A DNA stretch of 64,000 nucleotides from NCBI GenBank assembly GCA_947503715.1, contig CANNER010000001.1, positions 992,001-1,056,000 on the forward strand, written 5' to 3'. Origin of the DNA: an uncultured Caulobacterales bacterium (lineage in GTDB: Bacteria > Pseudomonadota > Alphaproteobacteria > Caulobacterales > Maricaulaceae). Position 1 is the stretch's first letter, and every line of letters starts with the position of its first letter. This document shows positions 1-11,531 of the stretch, one piece after another. The notes beneath the pieces are model-generated. The model was not told the origin of the DNA, ran no database searches, and saw only the letters and a program-made list of their open reading frames with translations. The translations under genes were made by a program, and so were the position numbers.

Positions 1-1477
1 CCCCGAGGAACTCATGCGAGTAAGGATAATAGTCTGCGGTCATGCCATCTGTAGACGTTACAGCTCGTAATGCGAGGACGAAGTCATAGGTGCGACTGTC
101 GCCCATGACGCCCACAGTTTGCACAGGTAAAAGCACCGCGAAAGCCTGCCATATCTCATTGTAAAGACCATGTTTTCTAATCTGGTCAAGATAGACCGCG
201 TCGGCTTCGCGCAAGATGTCCAGACGCGCTTTCGTAATCTCGCCGGGGCAGCGAATGGCGAGACCCGGTCCCGGAAACGGGTGCCTTTCGACGAAATCGG
301 CATGCAGACCCAGCTCACGCCCTAGCGCCCTGACCTCGTCCTTGAACAATTCCCGCAATGGCTCAACAAGTTCCATATCCATCCGCTCGGGCAAACCGCC
401 GACATTGTGATGGGATTTGATGGTGACAGACGGCCCACCGTCAAAACTCACAGACTCGATTACATCAGGATAAAGCGTGCCCTGTGCGAGGAATTTTGCG
501 CCGCCAATGGCTTTGGCCTCGCGTTCAAAAATATCGATAAAGGTCCCACCGATGATCTTACGCTTACGTTCCGGATCGCTGACACCGTTCAACAAACTCA
601 GGAACTCATCGCCTGCATCCACGTGAATGAGCTTGATTTGGTAGTGGTCGCGGAAGAGCTTTGTGACCTGCTCGCTCTCACCTTTGCGCATCATGCCCGT
701 ATCGACGTAGACACAGGTCAGTTGGTCTCCAATGGCTTCATGGATCAGCACGGCCGCCACAGAGCTGTCTACGCCGCCTGAGAGGCCGCATATGACCTTT
801 CCGTCACCGACTTGATCCTGAATGGCTTTGATCATCTCGTCCTTGAAGGACGCCATGCTCCAATCGCCCTTAAACCCAGCGATTGTGTGAGTGAAGTTGC
901 GGAGCATGGTTGCGCCGTTGGGTGTGTGAACAACTTCCGGATGAAATTGAACACCGTAATATTTGCGCGTTTCATCCGCAATGGCCGCATAAGGCGCATT
1001 TGGTGAAACACCAATGATTTCAAACCCTTCGGGCAAGGCGCTAACGCGATCCCCGTGACTCATCCAGACTTCTTCGCGGTCTGACAAGCCGTTGAAAAGT
1101 GGGCTGGAACCGGACGTATCGACAAAAGCGCGGCCAAATTCCTGCTCGTCCGACGTTTCTACCGCCCCGCCAAGCTGCGCGCACATGGTCTGCTGCCCGT
1201 AACAGATGCCGAGGACGGGCACACCTTGTGACCAAACGGCATCATCCGCGCGAGGGGTACCCGTCCCCACGACCGAATTAGGTCCACCCGAAAGGATGAT
1301 CGCTTTGGGGTCGAAGGTTTTGATGAAATCCGCATCTACTTTATTGAAGGGATGCACTTCCGAATAAACACCACTTTCGCGCACACGACGCGCGATCAGC
1401 TTCGTCACCTGCGACCCAAAATCGACAATCAGCAGCTTTTCATGTGCGTTTACAATGTCTTCGTGCGTATCGTTCAA
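1..1477 (-). CDS. guaA: GMP synthase (glutamine-hydrolysing), C-terminus cut by window edge
   Basis: Converts XMP to GMP with glutamine and ATP, the last step of guanine nucleotide synthesis in the cytosol. The minus strand is open from about 1477 to the left edge. The N-terminus reads [20 protein letters not shown] and the glutamine amidotransferase Cys lies in GICYGQQ. At the left edge the frame reads [16 protein letters not shown], close to the C-terminus of known GuaA, so roughly 30 residues lie outside the window. No ATG is available at the N-terminus. A TTG at 1477 overlaps the TGA of the upstream methyltransferase and follows GGAGAG, so TTG is the likely start. It is the last gene of the guaB-MAPEG-methyltransferase-guaA operon. 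Confidence 0.95.
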   Translation of the reverse strand, partial: MNDTHEDIVNAHEKLLIVDFGSQVTKLIARRVRESGVYSEVHPFNKVDADFIKTFDPKAIILSGGPNSVVGTGTPRADDAVWSQGVPVLGICYGQQTMCAQLGGAVETSDEQEFGRAFVDTSGSSPLFNGLSDREEVWMSHGDRVSALPEGFEIIGVSPNAPYAAIADETRKYYGVQFHPEVVHTPNGATMLRNFTHTIAGFKGDWSMASFKDEMIKAIQDQVGDGKVICGLSGGVDSSVAAVLIHEAIGDQLTCVYVDTGMMRKGESEQVTKLFRDHYQIKLIHVDAGDEFLSLLNGVSDPERKRKIIGGTFIDIFEREAKAIGGAKFLAQGTLYPDVIESVSFDGGPSVTIKSHHNVGGLPERMDMELVEPLRELFKDEVRALGRELGLHADFVERHPFPGPGLAIRCPGEITKARLDILREADAVYLDQIRKHGLYNEIWQAFAVLLPVQTVGVMGDSRTYDFVLALRAVTSTDGMTADYYPYSHEFLG

Positions 1478-2757
1478 GTCGTTCTCTCCATCACGGCAAA
1501 GAAAAAGCCGTCTGTATTCGTGGAAGCGGGGGTGAGCGTCAGGGTGCAGCCATCCGCCGACCAAGGCTTTGGCACGTCGACGCCGAAACGGTCTTCCCAG
1601 ACTTCGCCCGCAGATAGTAAAGCAAATTCAGGCGTCCGGTCGAGGAAGGAATATACCTGATGTTCATTTTCCGCAGCGAGCATGGAGCAGGTCACATAGA
1701 ACAGGTACCCGCCCGGTTTCACAAAATCCTTGGCATTATCCAGAACCTTCTTCTGCTCCGCGACGCGCTTGACAAGGGAGTCCTCGGATAGACGCCATTT
1801 CGCATCGGGTTTGCGCCGCCATGTGCCAACGCCCGTACAAGGGGCATCGACAAGGACGCGGTCCATATTGCCGCGCAGATTGTTGAGGCTCTTTTCCGGT
1901 GGCTGGACGACTTTGATGATGGACGCCCCAGCCCGCGCGGAGCGGTCATAGGTCGGTGCGAGGCGGCGCTTGTCAATATCGAAGGCGTAGACCGCGCCCT
2001 CATTTTCCATATCTGCGGCCATGGCGAGCGATTTACCGCCACCGCCCGCGCAATAGTCCAGCACCTGTTCTCCGGCTTTGGCCGCGACGAGCAGGCTGAC
2101 GATTTGCGACCCCTCATCTTGAATATCGAATTTACCCGTCATGAAGTCGGGATCGGATTGAACGTTTGGATGACGGCCCTGCCCTGCGACGGGGGCGAGA
2201 CGTAGTCCTATGGGGGAAATCTCAGTCGGGGTTGCGTCTTTGACATCAACGCTGTCCCGCGTGGCTTTGATCGCATTGACGCGAATATCAAGGGGTGGGC
2301 GGTTTGTCAGGGCCGCGCCCTCGACAATCGCTTCTTCATCGAAATTCGTCTCGAAGGCGGGCCAAATCCATTCGGGCACATCCGCCCTGACCCATTCGGG
2401 CGCGGTATCGAGTTCGATTTGCCCGCGAAGTTTGGCGATTTGGTCTTCCGTCAGCGGCGCACCGAAATGCTGATCGCCCTCAGTTTGCTCTAAAATTTCC
2501 TCAACAGTAATACCGCCGGAGAAAACCGCCGCACCGAGCGCTAAGGCTCTGGGGCTGTTATCATTCATCCGATAACCAATTGAAGACTTCCGACGCAACG
2601 CGTCATGGACAAAATTACCGATCGCAGAACGGTCTTTAGACCCTGCAAACCGATGGGACTTGCCCCAATCCCGCAGCGCCATAGCAGCGGGCGTCCGGCG
2701 CTCGAGAATATCCTCGAGGACTTCCGCCGCAGCCTGTATTCGTCCACCTAATCTCAT
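1474..2757 (-). CDS. RsmB/NOP-family rRNA (cytosine-C5) methyltransferase
   Basis: SAM-dependent m5C methyltransferase acting on rRNA, 427 residues. The SAM-binding motif [11 protein letters not shown] is at about 233-243, the motif IV cysteine is Cys307 in DAPCTG, and the motif VI cysteine is Cys357 in VTCS. This two-cysteine arrangement is typical of RNA m5C methyltransferases. The first 90 residues resemble the NusB-like RNA-binding domain of RsmB. The start is one base after the MAPEG gene stop and the stop overlaps the guaA start, so it is translationally coupled in the guaB operon. The exact target nucleotide (for example 16S C967) cannot be told from the sequence. Confidence 0.88.
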   Translation of the reverse strand: MRLGGRIQAAAEVLEDILERRTPAAMALRDWGKSHRFAGSKDRSAIGNFVHDALRRKSSIGYRMNDNSPRALALGAAVFSGGITVEEILEQTEGDQHFGAPLTEDQIAKLRGQIELDTAPEWVRADVPEWIWPAFETNFDEEAIVEGAALTNRPPLDIRVNAIKATRDSVDVKDATPTEISPIGLRLAPVAGQGRHPNVQSDPDFMTGKFDIQDEGSQIVSLLVAAKAGEQVLDYCAGGGGKSLAMAADMENEGAVYAFDIDKRRLAPTYDRSARAGASIIKVVQPPEKSLNNLRGNMDRVLVDAPCTGVGTWRRKPDAKWRLSEDSLVKRVAEQKKVLDNAKDFVKPGGYLFYVTCSMLAAENEHQVYSFLDRTPEFALLSAGEVWEDRFGVDVPKPWSADGCTLTLTPASTNTDGFFFAVMERTT

Positions 2758-2758
2758 C

Positions 2759-3172
2759 TTAGAATACTCTCAAGCAGATCATGACGAACATAATCAGCAG
2801 CACATTGCAGCTAAGAACAAAGCTGCCGAAGCGCCACGGGAAAATAATATTGGGTCCACAATGGATTATGGCGTGAAAAATACGTAGGCCGACATAAATC
2901 CAGGCAAGAACGGTTAGAACGACCCAACTAATACCACTCATGAAACAGAAGAGGCAAAGAGCATAGAATAAGACAGGAATCTCGAATTGGTTCTTGAGAT
3001 TATCTGACGCATTCACTGCGCGGGTCGGGAAGCCGTTTTTTCGGATTTCGGCCATGCCACCCTCAGCTCTGAAGGCCGACACACGACAATAAGCCAAACG
3101 AAGTAAAACGATGAAAGTCAGCCCGATTTGCACAAAAAACGGCAAAATCATGGGGTGTTGAAGATCGATCAT
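2759..3172 (-). CDS. MAPEG family membrane protein
   Basis: 137 residues with about four hydrophobic segments (around 8-28, 65-85, 88-105 and 115-135) and the MAPEG-like stretch NASDNLKNQFEIPVLFYAL. MAPEG proteins are small integral membrane proteins related to microsomal glutathione transferases; the role of most bacterial members is unknown. It lies 4 bp after guaB and 1 bp before the methyltransferase, so it is co-transcribed with both. Nothing links it functionally to purine synthesis apart from position. Confidence 0.8.
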   Translation of the reverse strand: MIDLQHPMILPFFVQIGLTFIVLLRLAYCRVSAFRAEGGMAEIRKNGFPTRAVNASDNLKNQFEIPVLFYALCLFCFMSGISWVVLTVLAWIYVGLRIFHAIIHCGPNIIFPWRFGSFVLSCNVLLIMFVMICLRVF

Positions 3173-3176
3173 CTAT

Positions 3177-4661
<1,485 letters not shown>

Positions 4662-4709
4662 CTATCAGGATTGAACGGGCGGCGCAAAGGGATTCCTGCG
4701 CCTGAACAG

Positions 4710-5480
4710 CTATTCTTCCCGACCCTGCAAATTCAGGGCGACGAGGTAGATTTCCGGGCTGCCTTTTCGCGAACTTTCAGGTTTGGCGTGTTGCACTTTC
4801 TGGAAATTCCGCTTGAGGCGGTCCAATAGCTTTTTCTCCGCCCCGCCCTGAAACACCTTCGTCACGAAATGCCCGCCGGGTCGCAGAGTCTGCATAGCGA
4901 ATTCTGCCGCAGCCTCGACTAGCGCAACCGTCTTTAAATGATCCGTCTGCCGATGCCCCGTCGTATTCGCGGCCAAATCCGACATGACGAGATCGGGTTC
5001 CGCGCCCAGCAGGGCTTTGATACGGTCCGGCGCGGTCTCATCCATAAAGTCCAGCTCGATCAAATCCGCGCCCGGTATTGGATCGACGGGCAGAATATCA
5101 ATCCCGACCACGCGGTCCGCCCCGCGCTTTAAGGCTATCTGGACCCAGCCCCCCGGTGCACAGCCGAGATCGACGACGAGCGAGCCCTGTTTGATGAGGC
5201 CGAATTTATCGTCCAATTCTTCAATTTTGAAAGCCGCGCGGGAGCGATAACCTTTTTCCTTAGCCTTGCGGACGTAAGGGTCATTGATCTGACGCTCGAT
5301 CCAGAGCTTTGACGATATCTTTCGACCCGCCGCCGTTTTGACCTTTTTATGCAACATCCGTGTCGCATTATCTTCTTCGGATTTAGGCGTCACGCGACCG
5401 CGTTTCGTGCCTTCGGTCTTGGACCCGCTCATCTGGCGGCGCGGTGGACGGGATCGATGGGAAGGAGGTTTACGCGCCAT
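4710..5480 (-). CDS. rlmE: 23S rRNA (uridine2552-2'-O)-methyltransferase
   Basis: FtsJ/RrmJ-type methyltransferase that modifies U2552 of 23S rRNA in the late 50S particle. 256 residues. SAM motif DLGCAPGGW is at about 104-112. The K-D-K-E catalytic tetrad is visible as Lys85, Asp168 (MSDLAAN), Lys208 (VTKVFQGG) and a Glu in SPEIYL. A basic N-terminal extension of about 60 residues precedes the core; E. coli RlmE has 209 residues in total. The gene overlaps the upstream Ppx/GppA gene by 11 bp, so the two are coupled. Confidence 0.94.
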   Translation of the reverse strand: MARKPPSHRSRPPRRQMSGSKTEGTKRGRVTPKSEEDNATRMLHKKVKTAAGRKISSKLWIERQINDPYVRKAKEKGYRSRAAFKIEELDDKFGLIKQGSLVVDLGCAPGGWVQIALKRGADRVVGIDILPVDPIPGADLIELDFMDETAPDRIKALLGAEPDLVMSDLAANTTGHRQTDHLKTVALVEAAAEFAMQTLRPGGHFVTKVFQGGAEKKLLDRLKRNFQKVQHAKPESSRKGSPEIYLVALNLQGREE

Positions 5481-6621
5481 TGGACGGCTCCGTAGGTAGA
5501 GTGGCAGTTGCCACTTTTTGTGGCTTTTGCCCTTTGCGCATTAGGCCGATTAGCATGCCTTCGCGCAGACCCCGATCGGCCACACGGATCATCTTAGACG
5601 GCCACATTTCGCACAACACATCTATGATAGCACACCCTGCCACGAGGAGATGGGCGCGGTCCTCACCAATACAGGGTTCTTTCGCGCGTTCGGCCGGTGT
5701 GCGCGACCCCATATCGCGCGCGACGGCCACGGCATCGGCGGAGCGGAACCAGAGTCCGTCAACTTTGGCGCGTTGATAATAAGGGAGTTTGAGATGAATA
5801 CCCGCCAGTGACGTAATCGTCCCCGACGTCCCGATCATATGGCCCCGCCCCTGTTGGAAAACATTCGTAAAGCGCGTCTCGCAGCCCTGCTCTTTAATGG
5901 TCTTGCGTACGAAATCGCACATCTCCTGATACCAGACGGTCTTGTCATCATGCTCGGGGACTTGTTCGGTCAGTGTGACAACACCGATGGGCAGAGACGC
6001 CCACGCGCTGATCGGTGGACGGTGTAGGCGATGTTCCGCCGTTTCGTCGCGCAATTTGCGGACATCCACCCAAGACAGTTCCGTTGACCCACCACCAATA
6101 TCGACGACGAGCGACACGTCCTTCGTCGTATCAACGAGATTGAGACAGCCCATAACGGCAAGGCGTGATTCCACGCGGGGGCTGATGACTTCCAACGCAA
6201 TCCCCGTTTCCGCCTTAACACGGGCGAGGAATTCTTCGCCATTGCTCGCCTTGCGGCAGGCTTCCGTCGCGACGCAGCGCCAGCGTTTGACACGGCGGGA
6301 TTTCATCTTTGACGCACAGATACGCATAGCTTCCACGGCTGCGTCCATGCTTTCCTGGCTGAGGCGTCCCGTGCTGGCGAGGCCCTGTCCTAAACGGACG
6401 ACTTTGGAATAGCTGTCGACGATGCGGAAACTCTCGCCCGCATCGCGCGCGATAAGGAGGCGACAATTATTCGTGCCCAAATCAATGGCGGCATAGGTGG
6501 GTGAATGGGTGTGGCGCGAGGCACCGCCCCCGCCTCTCCCGCGTTTATGTCTTGCCCGTCTCCGTGAACTGCGACCGGATGGTGCAGCCTCATCGGAGCC
6601 GGACGGATTTAGGTCCGGCAT
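5470..6621 (-). CDS. Ppx/GppA-family phosphatase
   Basis: 383 residues of the exopolyphosphatase/pppGpp phosphatase family, which hydrolyses polyphosphate or pppGpp. The ASKHA-fold phosphate-1 motif AAIDLGTNNCRLLIA lies after a basic, Ser/Arg/Gly-rich N-terminal stretch of about 40 residues, and VVDIGGGSTELSW is the second phosphate motif. It lacks the C-terminal HD-like domain of long E. coli Ppx. It overlaps rlmE, an arrangement common in alphaproteobacteria. Whether polyphosphate or pppGpp is the main substrate cannot be decided. Confidence 0.88.
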   Translation of the reverse strand: MPDLNPSGSDEAAPSGRSSRRRARHKRGRGGGGASRHTHSPTYAAIDLGTNNCRLLIARDAGESFRIVDSYSKVVRLGQGLASTGRLSQESMDAAVEAMRICASKMKSRRVKRWRCVATEACRKASNGEEFLARVKAETGIALEVISPRVESRLAVMGCLNLVDTTKDVSLVVDIGGGSTELSWVDVRKLRDETAEHRLHRPPISAWASLPIGVVTLTEQVPEHDDKTVWYQEMCDFVRKTIKEQGCETRFTNVFQQGRGHMIGTSGTITSLAGIHLKLPYYQRAKVDGLWFRSADAVAVARDMGSRTPAERAKEPCIGEDRAHLLVAGCAIIDVLCEMWPSKMIRVADRGLREGMLIGLMRKGQKPQKVATATLPTEPSNGA

Positions 6622-6734
6622 GGTCGTCTCTCTTCATGGCCAAGGGGCGCGGGGATCGCGCTCTCGCAGGGCTTCGTCCCCTCCGTCGTAAGCTAAAAAG
6701 ATGAACGTCGTAAAGGACTTAATACCTTTTTCGT

Positions 6735-8483
6735 TCAGCCATGAATATCCATGTGGTCCGAGAACTGACTCCAATCCGGTTCGGGTTGCAGCGCCGTCAT
6801 CGCATCATGCTGCGAGAGGAAGACGCTGCCCGTGAGATTTTCGAGGAAGTCTGAGCGGTACATGCGCTCTCGCACGGGGCCCTGCATAGAGGAAATGTGG
6901 AGTTTTATATCGAGCGTTTTAAGGCGGCGGTTTATTTCATGCAGGCTGGACAGCGCGCTCGCATCTATGTGACTGACACCTGTGCACATGAGGACGAGGT
7001 CCGTCATCTCTGCGTTTTCAGACACGACGGTCGCAACACGGTCCTCCAGCACCCGCGCATTGGCATAATAGAGACCTTCGTCAATCCGCAGCGTTTTGAC
7101 GAAATCATTGGTTTCGACATTATATTTCGTAGCATCGCGATAATGTTCCGTGCCCGGGAAATGCCCAACGAGCGGGATGCGAGGATTGAGGCTCATCCGG
7201 ATGTGCAGTATCATAGCGAGGATGACTCCTGCTAACACACCCCACTGAACACCCAGAAAGAGGACCGCGAGAAATGTTGCCAGGGCCGTAATCCCGTCGG
7301 CGCGGGAGTAGGTCCAGGTCCGCCAGATCGACCCAAAGTCCAAGAGGTTTAAACAAGCGACAATAATCAAGGCTGCGAGGACAGAGAGTGGCAGAGCCTG
7401 CAAAACCGGCGTGAGGAATAAAGCCGTCAGCGCCATGAATATGGCCACGAGAAGCCCGACCATCGGTGTCTTGCCCCCTGCCGAGAAGTTCACAGCAGAC
7501 CGCGACATCGACCCGTTAAGGGGATAGCCCGCCGTCAAGCCCGCCACGGCATTCGCCGCGCCAATGCCAAGTAATTCGCGGTTCGCATCAACCCGTCCCC
7601 GTTTACGTGATGCCAGCTCCTGCGCCGTGGACGTGCTGTCCACAAAGGCCACGATAGCAATCACGATGGCAGGGATGAGCAGATCCTCATAGGCTCCGCG
7701 CGAGAGATTAGGAAACTCTAGCGGAGGTAATCCGGCGGGCACATCCCCGACTATCGCGAGACCATAACGTCCACCAAAATCCGCCAAGGCACTGACTATA
7801 ACAAATATCGCGATGATTAGGATCGGGGCCATGCGCCCTATCAGCTTCGCCGTTTTTGCGCGCAAACCTGATTTCACCAAAAGAAAGGGGACCAATTTTC
7901 TGACTGAGACGAAAGCCATAATCGCCAGAAAGCCCGTTAAGACAGCCAAGCCCTTTGCGACACCAATCTGACTGATCAGGTCATTTACCATGCCGGATGC
8001 CGTTTGCGAGTTCACGGACACCCCAAGAATATGTTTGGTCTGACTAAAGATGATCAGCAGAGCCGCGCCCGTGATATAGGCGGACACTACGGGGCGGCTG
8101 ACGAAATTCATGATGAACCCGGCTTTGAGCAACCCGGCAATCATAAGAATTCCGCCCGTCAGGAGCGCCAATGCCCCAGCGCTGACGATGCGTGTGCCTT
8201 CTGGCAAGGCCGCAATACAGGCCGCCGTCATGAGAGAGATCACGGCGGTTGGGCCAACGTTCAGGTAATTTGATGACCCCAGTAAGGCGTAAGCGACGAG
8301 CGGGAAAATCGACGCATAAATCCCGACCTGCGGCGGCAACCCCGCAAGGAGCGCATAGGCCAGACATTGCGGCACGAGCAGGATCGTCACAACAATCGCG
8401 GCCAGAAGATCATCCGTGAATATCCCGCGCCCATAGCCGGAGAGCCAGCTATATTGATTGGATATCAATCCTTTGACGCTCAT
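6735..8483 (-). CDS. SulP-family inorganic anion transporter with STAS domain
   Basis: 582 residues: an inner-membrane SLC26/SulP transporter with about 12 membrane segments (1-420), followed by a cytoplasmic STAS domain (about 440-560) recognisable by HIDASALSSLHEINRRL. The signature PQCLAYALLAGLPPQVGIYAS is near the N-terminus. SulP proteins move sulfate, bicarbonate or dicarboxylates. It ends a tkt-DUF442-methyltransferase-SulP gene run, 8 bp after the methyltransferase. A paralog of the same length class lies in the sulfide island at 37912-39657. Confidence 0.9.
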   Translation of the reverse strand: MSVKGLISNQYSWLSGYGRGIFTDDLLAAIVVTILLVPQCLAYALLAGLPPQVGIYASIFPLVAYALLGSSNYLNVGPTAVISLMTAACIAALPEGTRIVSAGALALLTGGILMIAGLLKAGFIMNFVSRPVVSAYITGAALLIIFSQTKHILGVSVNSQTASGMVNDLISQIGVAKGLAVLTGFLAIMAFVSVRKLVPFLLVKSGLRAKTAKLIGRMAPILIIAIFVIVSALADFGGRYGLAIVGDVPAGLPPLEFPNLSRGAYEDLLIPAIVIAIVAFVDSTSTAQELASRKRGRVDANRELLGIGAANAVAGLTAGYPLNGSMSRSAVNFSAGGKTPMVGLLVAIFMALTALFLTPVLQALPLSVLAALIIVACLNLLDFGSIWRTWTYSRADGITALATFLAVLFLGVQWGVLAGVILAMILHIRMSLNPRIPLVGHFPGTEHYRDATKYNVETNDFVKTLRIDEGLYYANARVLEDRVATVVSENAEMTDLVLMCTGVSHIDASALSSLHEINRRLKTLDIKLHISSMQGPVRERMYRSDFLENLTGSVFLSQHDAMTALQPEPDWSQFSDHMDIHG

Positions 8484-8490
8484 TCTTCAA

Positions 8491-8940
8491 TCAAATCCAC
8501 TTCCGGACTCTTTGCGTGTAGGTTGTCCAATCCTCACCAAAGTTAGACTCCATCGCCGCTTCCTCTGCTGCAATCTGTACCATATCAAAATAGATGAGGC
8601 ACGCCATTACGACTGCCACCCCCATCCAGTTCCCGACATAGGTAAAGCCGGACCAGAGAAACAGGACCATCGCCAAATACATTGGGTTACGCGTAAAACG
8701 ATAAGGCCCGGATGTGACCAATGACGTCGCCCGTTCAGGACGCAGAGGATTGACCGTCGTCTGGTGTTTTCGAAAAGCCTGTCCCGACCAAACCAGAAGC
8801 CCTGCCCCGATTGTAAAGAATATCGATGCCGCCAACCCGCCGCCCAAACTTGCACTACGAAATTGTGGGAGCAGCAAGTTAAGCCCGTAAATGGCCAGCA
8901 GGCCAAGTAATGTGATGACAGGGGGCGGAAGCCGCCTCAC
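8491..8940 (-). CDS. ICMT/PEMT-type membrane methyltransferase family protein
   Basis: 149 residues, with four or so membrane segments and the C-terminal motif RFTRNPMYLAMVLFLWSG followed by acidic EEAAMESNFGEDW. This pattern belongs to the isoprenylcysteine carboxyl methyltransferase/phospholipid methyltransferase superfamily. The methyl acceptor is unknown in bacteria lacking prenylated proteins. Its start overlaps the DUF442 gene stop by 4 bp (ATGA-type), so the two are coupled. Confidence 0.78.
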   Translation of the reverse strand: MRRLPPPVITLLGLLAIYGLNLLLPQFRSASLGGGLAASIFFTIGAGLLVWSGQAFRKHQTTVNPLRPERATSLVTSGPYRFTRNPMYLAMVLFLWSGFTYVGNWMGVAVVMACLIYFDMVQIAAEEAAMESNFGEDWTTYTQRVRKWI

Positions 8941-9377
8941 GACTCACCGTCTTTGGCGTTTAATTCCGCCATATATTGCGTCAGTGGATGTCTGATCTGC
9001 TCCAAATCAAAACCGATTTCTTTGATCGCGTCCAATACGCCGTCCACACCAAGCTTATCAACATGCGCGAAACCCCAGAGCGCGGAAGACCGCATACCAC
9101 TCGCGCAGAATGCAACGATGGGACGCGGCATCGTTTTAAAGGCGGTGACACTTGCCTGGATCATACCCGGGGAGATGCCACCCGACATGGGGATGTGATA
9201 ATAATCAATACCAAGTTCCAGAGCGGTCGACTCCAGGTCAACTGCACTTGGCTGGAGCGGCGCTTCCATATCTGGACGATTATTTATGAACCCCATGACG
9301 CCCTGCTCGGCCAAAGCCTGCATTTGGGCCGCGAGAAGCTGACCCGTTACAAAGACATCGCCGGGAAGTTCACGCAT
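8937..9377 (-). CDS. DUF442/TIGR01244-type sulfurtransferase-phosphatase-like protein
   Basis: 146 residues. The fold family is rhodanese/dual-specificity-phosphatase-like, with the loop FCASGMRSS giving a Cys-X4-Arg catalytic motif. The family is often linked to persulfide handling, either alone or fused to beta-lactamase-like or SQR domains. A second copy is fused to an SQR at 36188-37870 in this window. It starts one base after the tkt stop, so it is co-transcribed with tkt. Confidence 0.85.
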   Translation of the reverse strand: MRELPGDVFVTGQLLAAQMQALAEQGVMGFINNRPDMEAPLQPSAVDLESTALELGIDYYHIPMSGGISPGMIQASVTAFKTMPRPIVAFCASGMRSSALWGFAHVDKLGVDGVLDAIKEIGFDLEQIRHPLTQYMAELNAKDGES

Positions 9378-9378
9378 T

Positions 9379-11370
9379 TTAATCTACCTTTGTTTTTGCC
9401 ATCTCAACAATCGCGTCTGCCGTGATGCCGAAATGATGAAACAATTTCGCACCGGGCGCGGATGCCCCGAACCCGTCCATGCCGATAAAGCCGCCTTCGC
9501 GACCAATCAAACCGTCCCAGCCTTGGCGAATACCCGCCTCAATCGCGATCTTTGGTAAGTCTTTGCCGAGAACCGAGCGGATATAGTTTTCATCTTGCTC
9601 GAGGAAGATGTCGAGACAGGGGATAGAGACAACGCGCGCCGAAATATCATCCGCTTCCAAACGATCCGCCGCTTCGACGGCGAGATGGACTTCCGACCCC
9701 GTCGCGAGAAGGACAATATCATCCGCACCCTTACCCGGACGCAGGACATATCCACCCCGCTCCGACATATTCTTTGCCGCACTATCTCGTACTGCCGGAA
9801 GGTTCTGACGGGTTAGCGCCATGACGGCGGGGGCGCCATTCTTTTGCACCGCGATTTCGTAACATTCTGCAACTTCGACAGCATCCGCTGGGCGATAGGT
9901 ATAACAATTTGGAATAGCGCGGAGCGAGGCCAAATGCTCGACCGGTTGATGGGTCGGACCGTCTTCGCCGACACCGATAGAATCATGCGTCGCTACATAA
10001 ATCGTCTGCACACCCATCAAAGCTGCCAAGCGAACCGACGGACGACAATAATCCATAAAGACCATAAACAGGCCAGAATAAGGAATAACCCCGCCATGCA
10101 GCGCCATACCGTTCATACAGGCGGCCATACCATGTTCGCGGATGCCGTAATTGACATAACGTCCCGCATAAGATCCCGATTGAATTTCATCTGATGTTGA
10201 AGGTGTCTTCGTCTTATTCGACCCTTCCAAATCAGCAGAACCTGAGATCATATCCGTGAGCGCTTCCGTAAGGGGGGTAAGTGCATTTTTAGATGAAACA
10301 CGGGTCGCCAGTGTCGGCTGTTCTTTCGCAACCTCATCCTTATACGCCTGCATGACATCCAACCAGCCCGCATTCAACTCGCCGGACATCGCGCGTGTAA
10401 AATCTTCGCCCTTTGCGTTTGCGGCGACACGTTTTGCCCACGCCGCATGCGCGTCCGCGCCCGCTTTGCCGGGCTTTGCCCAATCCTCATAAACGGATTG
10501 CGGGATTTCAAATGGACCGTGATGCCAGCTACGGGCTGTGCGGGTTCCCGCAATTTCGTCATCACCCAATGGCGAACCATGGGCTTTGTTCAATCCGGCT
10601 TTGGTCGGTGCGCCTTTACCGATGGTTGTCTTACACGCAATCATGGTCGGCTTGTCTGACTTTTTCGCTTGGCGAAGCGCGTCAGCGACCTGGTCACGGT
10701 CATGTCCGTCAACAGCAATCGTGTTCCAGTTACAGGCTTTGAAACGCGCGATCTGGTCCGTCGAACTCGAAAGAGAAACCGGACCGTCAATCGTAATATT
10801 ATTATCATCCCAGAGAACGATGAGGCGGTTAAGGCCCAGATGCCCTGCGAGACCAATCGCTTCCTGACTGATGCCTTCCATCAGGCATCCGTCGCCTGCG
10901 ATGACATAAGTATAATGGTCGACAAGTTCATCACCAAATTTTGCGTTCAGGTGGCGCTCGGCCAGTGCAAAACCGACGGCGTTGGCGATACCCTGCCCCA
11001 ATGGACCTGTTGTCGTTTCTACGCCGGGAACGTGACCATATTCAGGATGGCCCGCAGTGATGGAGCCAAGTTGACGGAAATTTTTAATCTGCTCCATCGT
11101 CATCGCTTCATAGCCCGTAAGATGAAGAATGCTGTAGATCAGCATAGAGCCGTGTCCGGCGGAAAGTATGAAGCGATCCCTATCCGCCCAATCCGGCGCT
11201 TTCGGATCAAATTTCAGGAATTGTGAAAACAGGACCGTTGCCGCGTCCGCCATTCCCATCGGCATGCCGGGATGTCCGGAATTTGCTTTTTGTACGGCGT
11301 CCATAGAGAGCGCGGCAATCGCATTCGCCATATCGCGATGTTGGTTGGCGGAGAAAGTGTGATCAGTCAT
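9379..11370 (-). CDS. tkt: transketolase
   Basis: ThDP-dependent transfer of two-carbon ketol units in the pentose phosphate and Calvin-type pathways. 663 residues, the usual length. Seen: GHPGMPMGMA near the N-terminus, the ThDP/Mg site GDGCLMEG with DDNNITIDG about 35 residues later, and YGIREHGMAACMNGMALHGG in the pyrimidine-binding domain. It heads a run with DUF442, a membrane methyltransferase and SulP. A perfect 14-bp palindrome lies 129 bp upstream. Confidence 0.97.
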   Translation of the reverse strand: MTDHTFSANQHRDMANAIAALSMDAVQKANSGHPGMPMGMADAATVLFSQFLKFDPKAPDWADRDRFILSAGHGSMLIYSILHLTGYEAMTMEQIKNFRQLGSITAGHPEYGHVPGVETTTGPLGQGIANAVGFALAERHLNAKFGDELVDHYTYVIAGDGCLMEGISQEAIGLAGHLGLNRLIVLWDDNNITIDGPVSLSSSTDQIARFKACNWNTIAVDGHDRDQVADALRQAKKSDKPTMIACKTTIGKGAPTKAGLNKAHGSPLGDDEIAGTRTARSWHHGPFEIPQSVYEDWAKPGKAGADAHAAWAKRVAANAKGEDFTRAMSGELNAGWLDVMQAYKDEVAKEQPTLATRVSSKNALTPLTEALTDMISGSADLEGSNKTKTPSTSDEIQSGSYAGRYVNYGIREHGMAACMNGMALHGGVIPYSGLFMVFMDYCRPSVRLAALMGVQTIYVATHDSIGVGEDGPTHQPVEHLASLRAIPNCYTYRPADAVEVAECYEIAVQKNGAPAVMALTRQNLPAVRDSAAKNMSERGGYVLRPGKGADDIVLLATGSEVHLAVEAADRLEADDISARVVSIPCLDIFLEQDENYIRSVLGKDLPKIAIEAGIRQGWDGLIGREGGFIGMDGFGASAPGAKLFHHFGITADAIVEMAKTKVD

Positions 11371-11498
11371 GCAATTACCCGGTCATGTGCGTGTCAGTGA
11401 CGATAAGGATGCATGATGATTCGCACATCCGAGAAGACGTTACTACCCTGTCATATGAACGCGGGTAGCTCCAGAAACATGGCGTCGATAATCTGAAA

Positions 11499-11512
11499 TG
11501 ACAACGTTGTCA
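11499..11512. promoter_or_regulatory. 14-bp perfect palindrome upstream of tkt (LacI-type operator-like)
   Basis: TGACAACGTTGTCA reads the same on both strands and has the central CG and length of LacI-family operators. It lies between the feoB stop (11532) and the tkt start (11370). Being upstream of a sugar-phosphate gene it could control tkt, but no LacI-family gene is in this window. Confidence 0.4.
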
Positions 11513-11531
11513 AAGACTGTCTGTCCACAGG

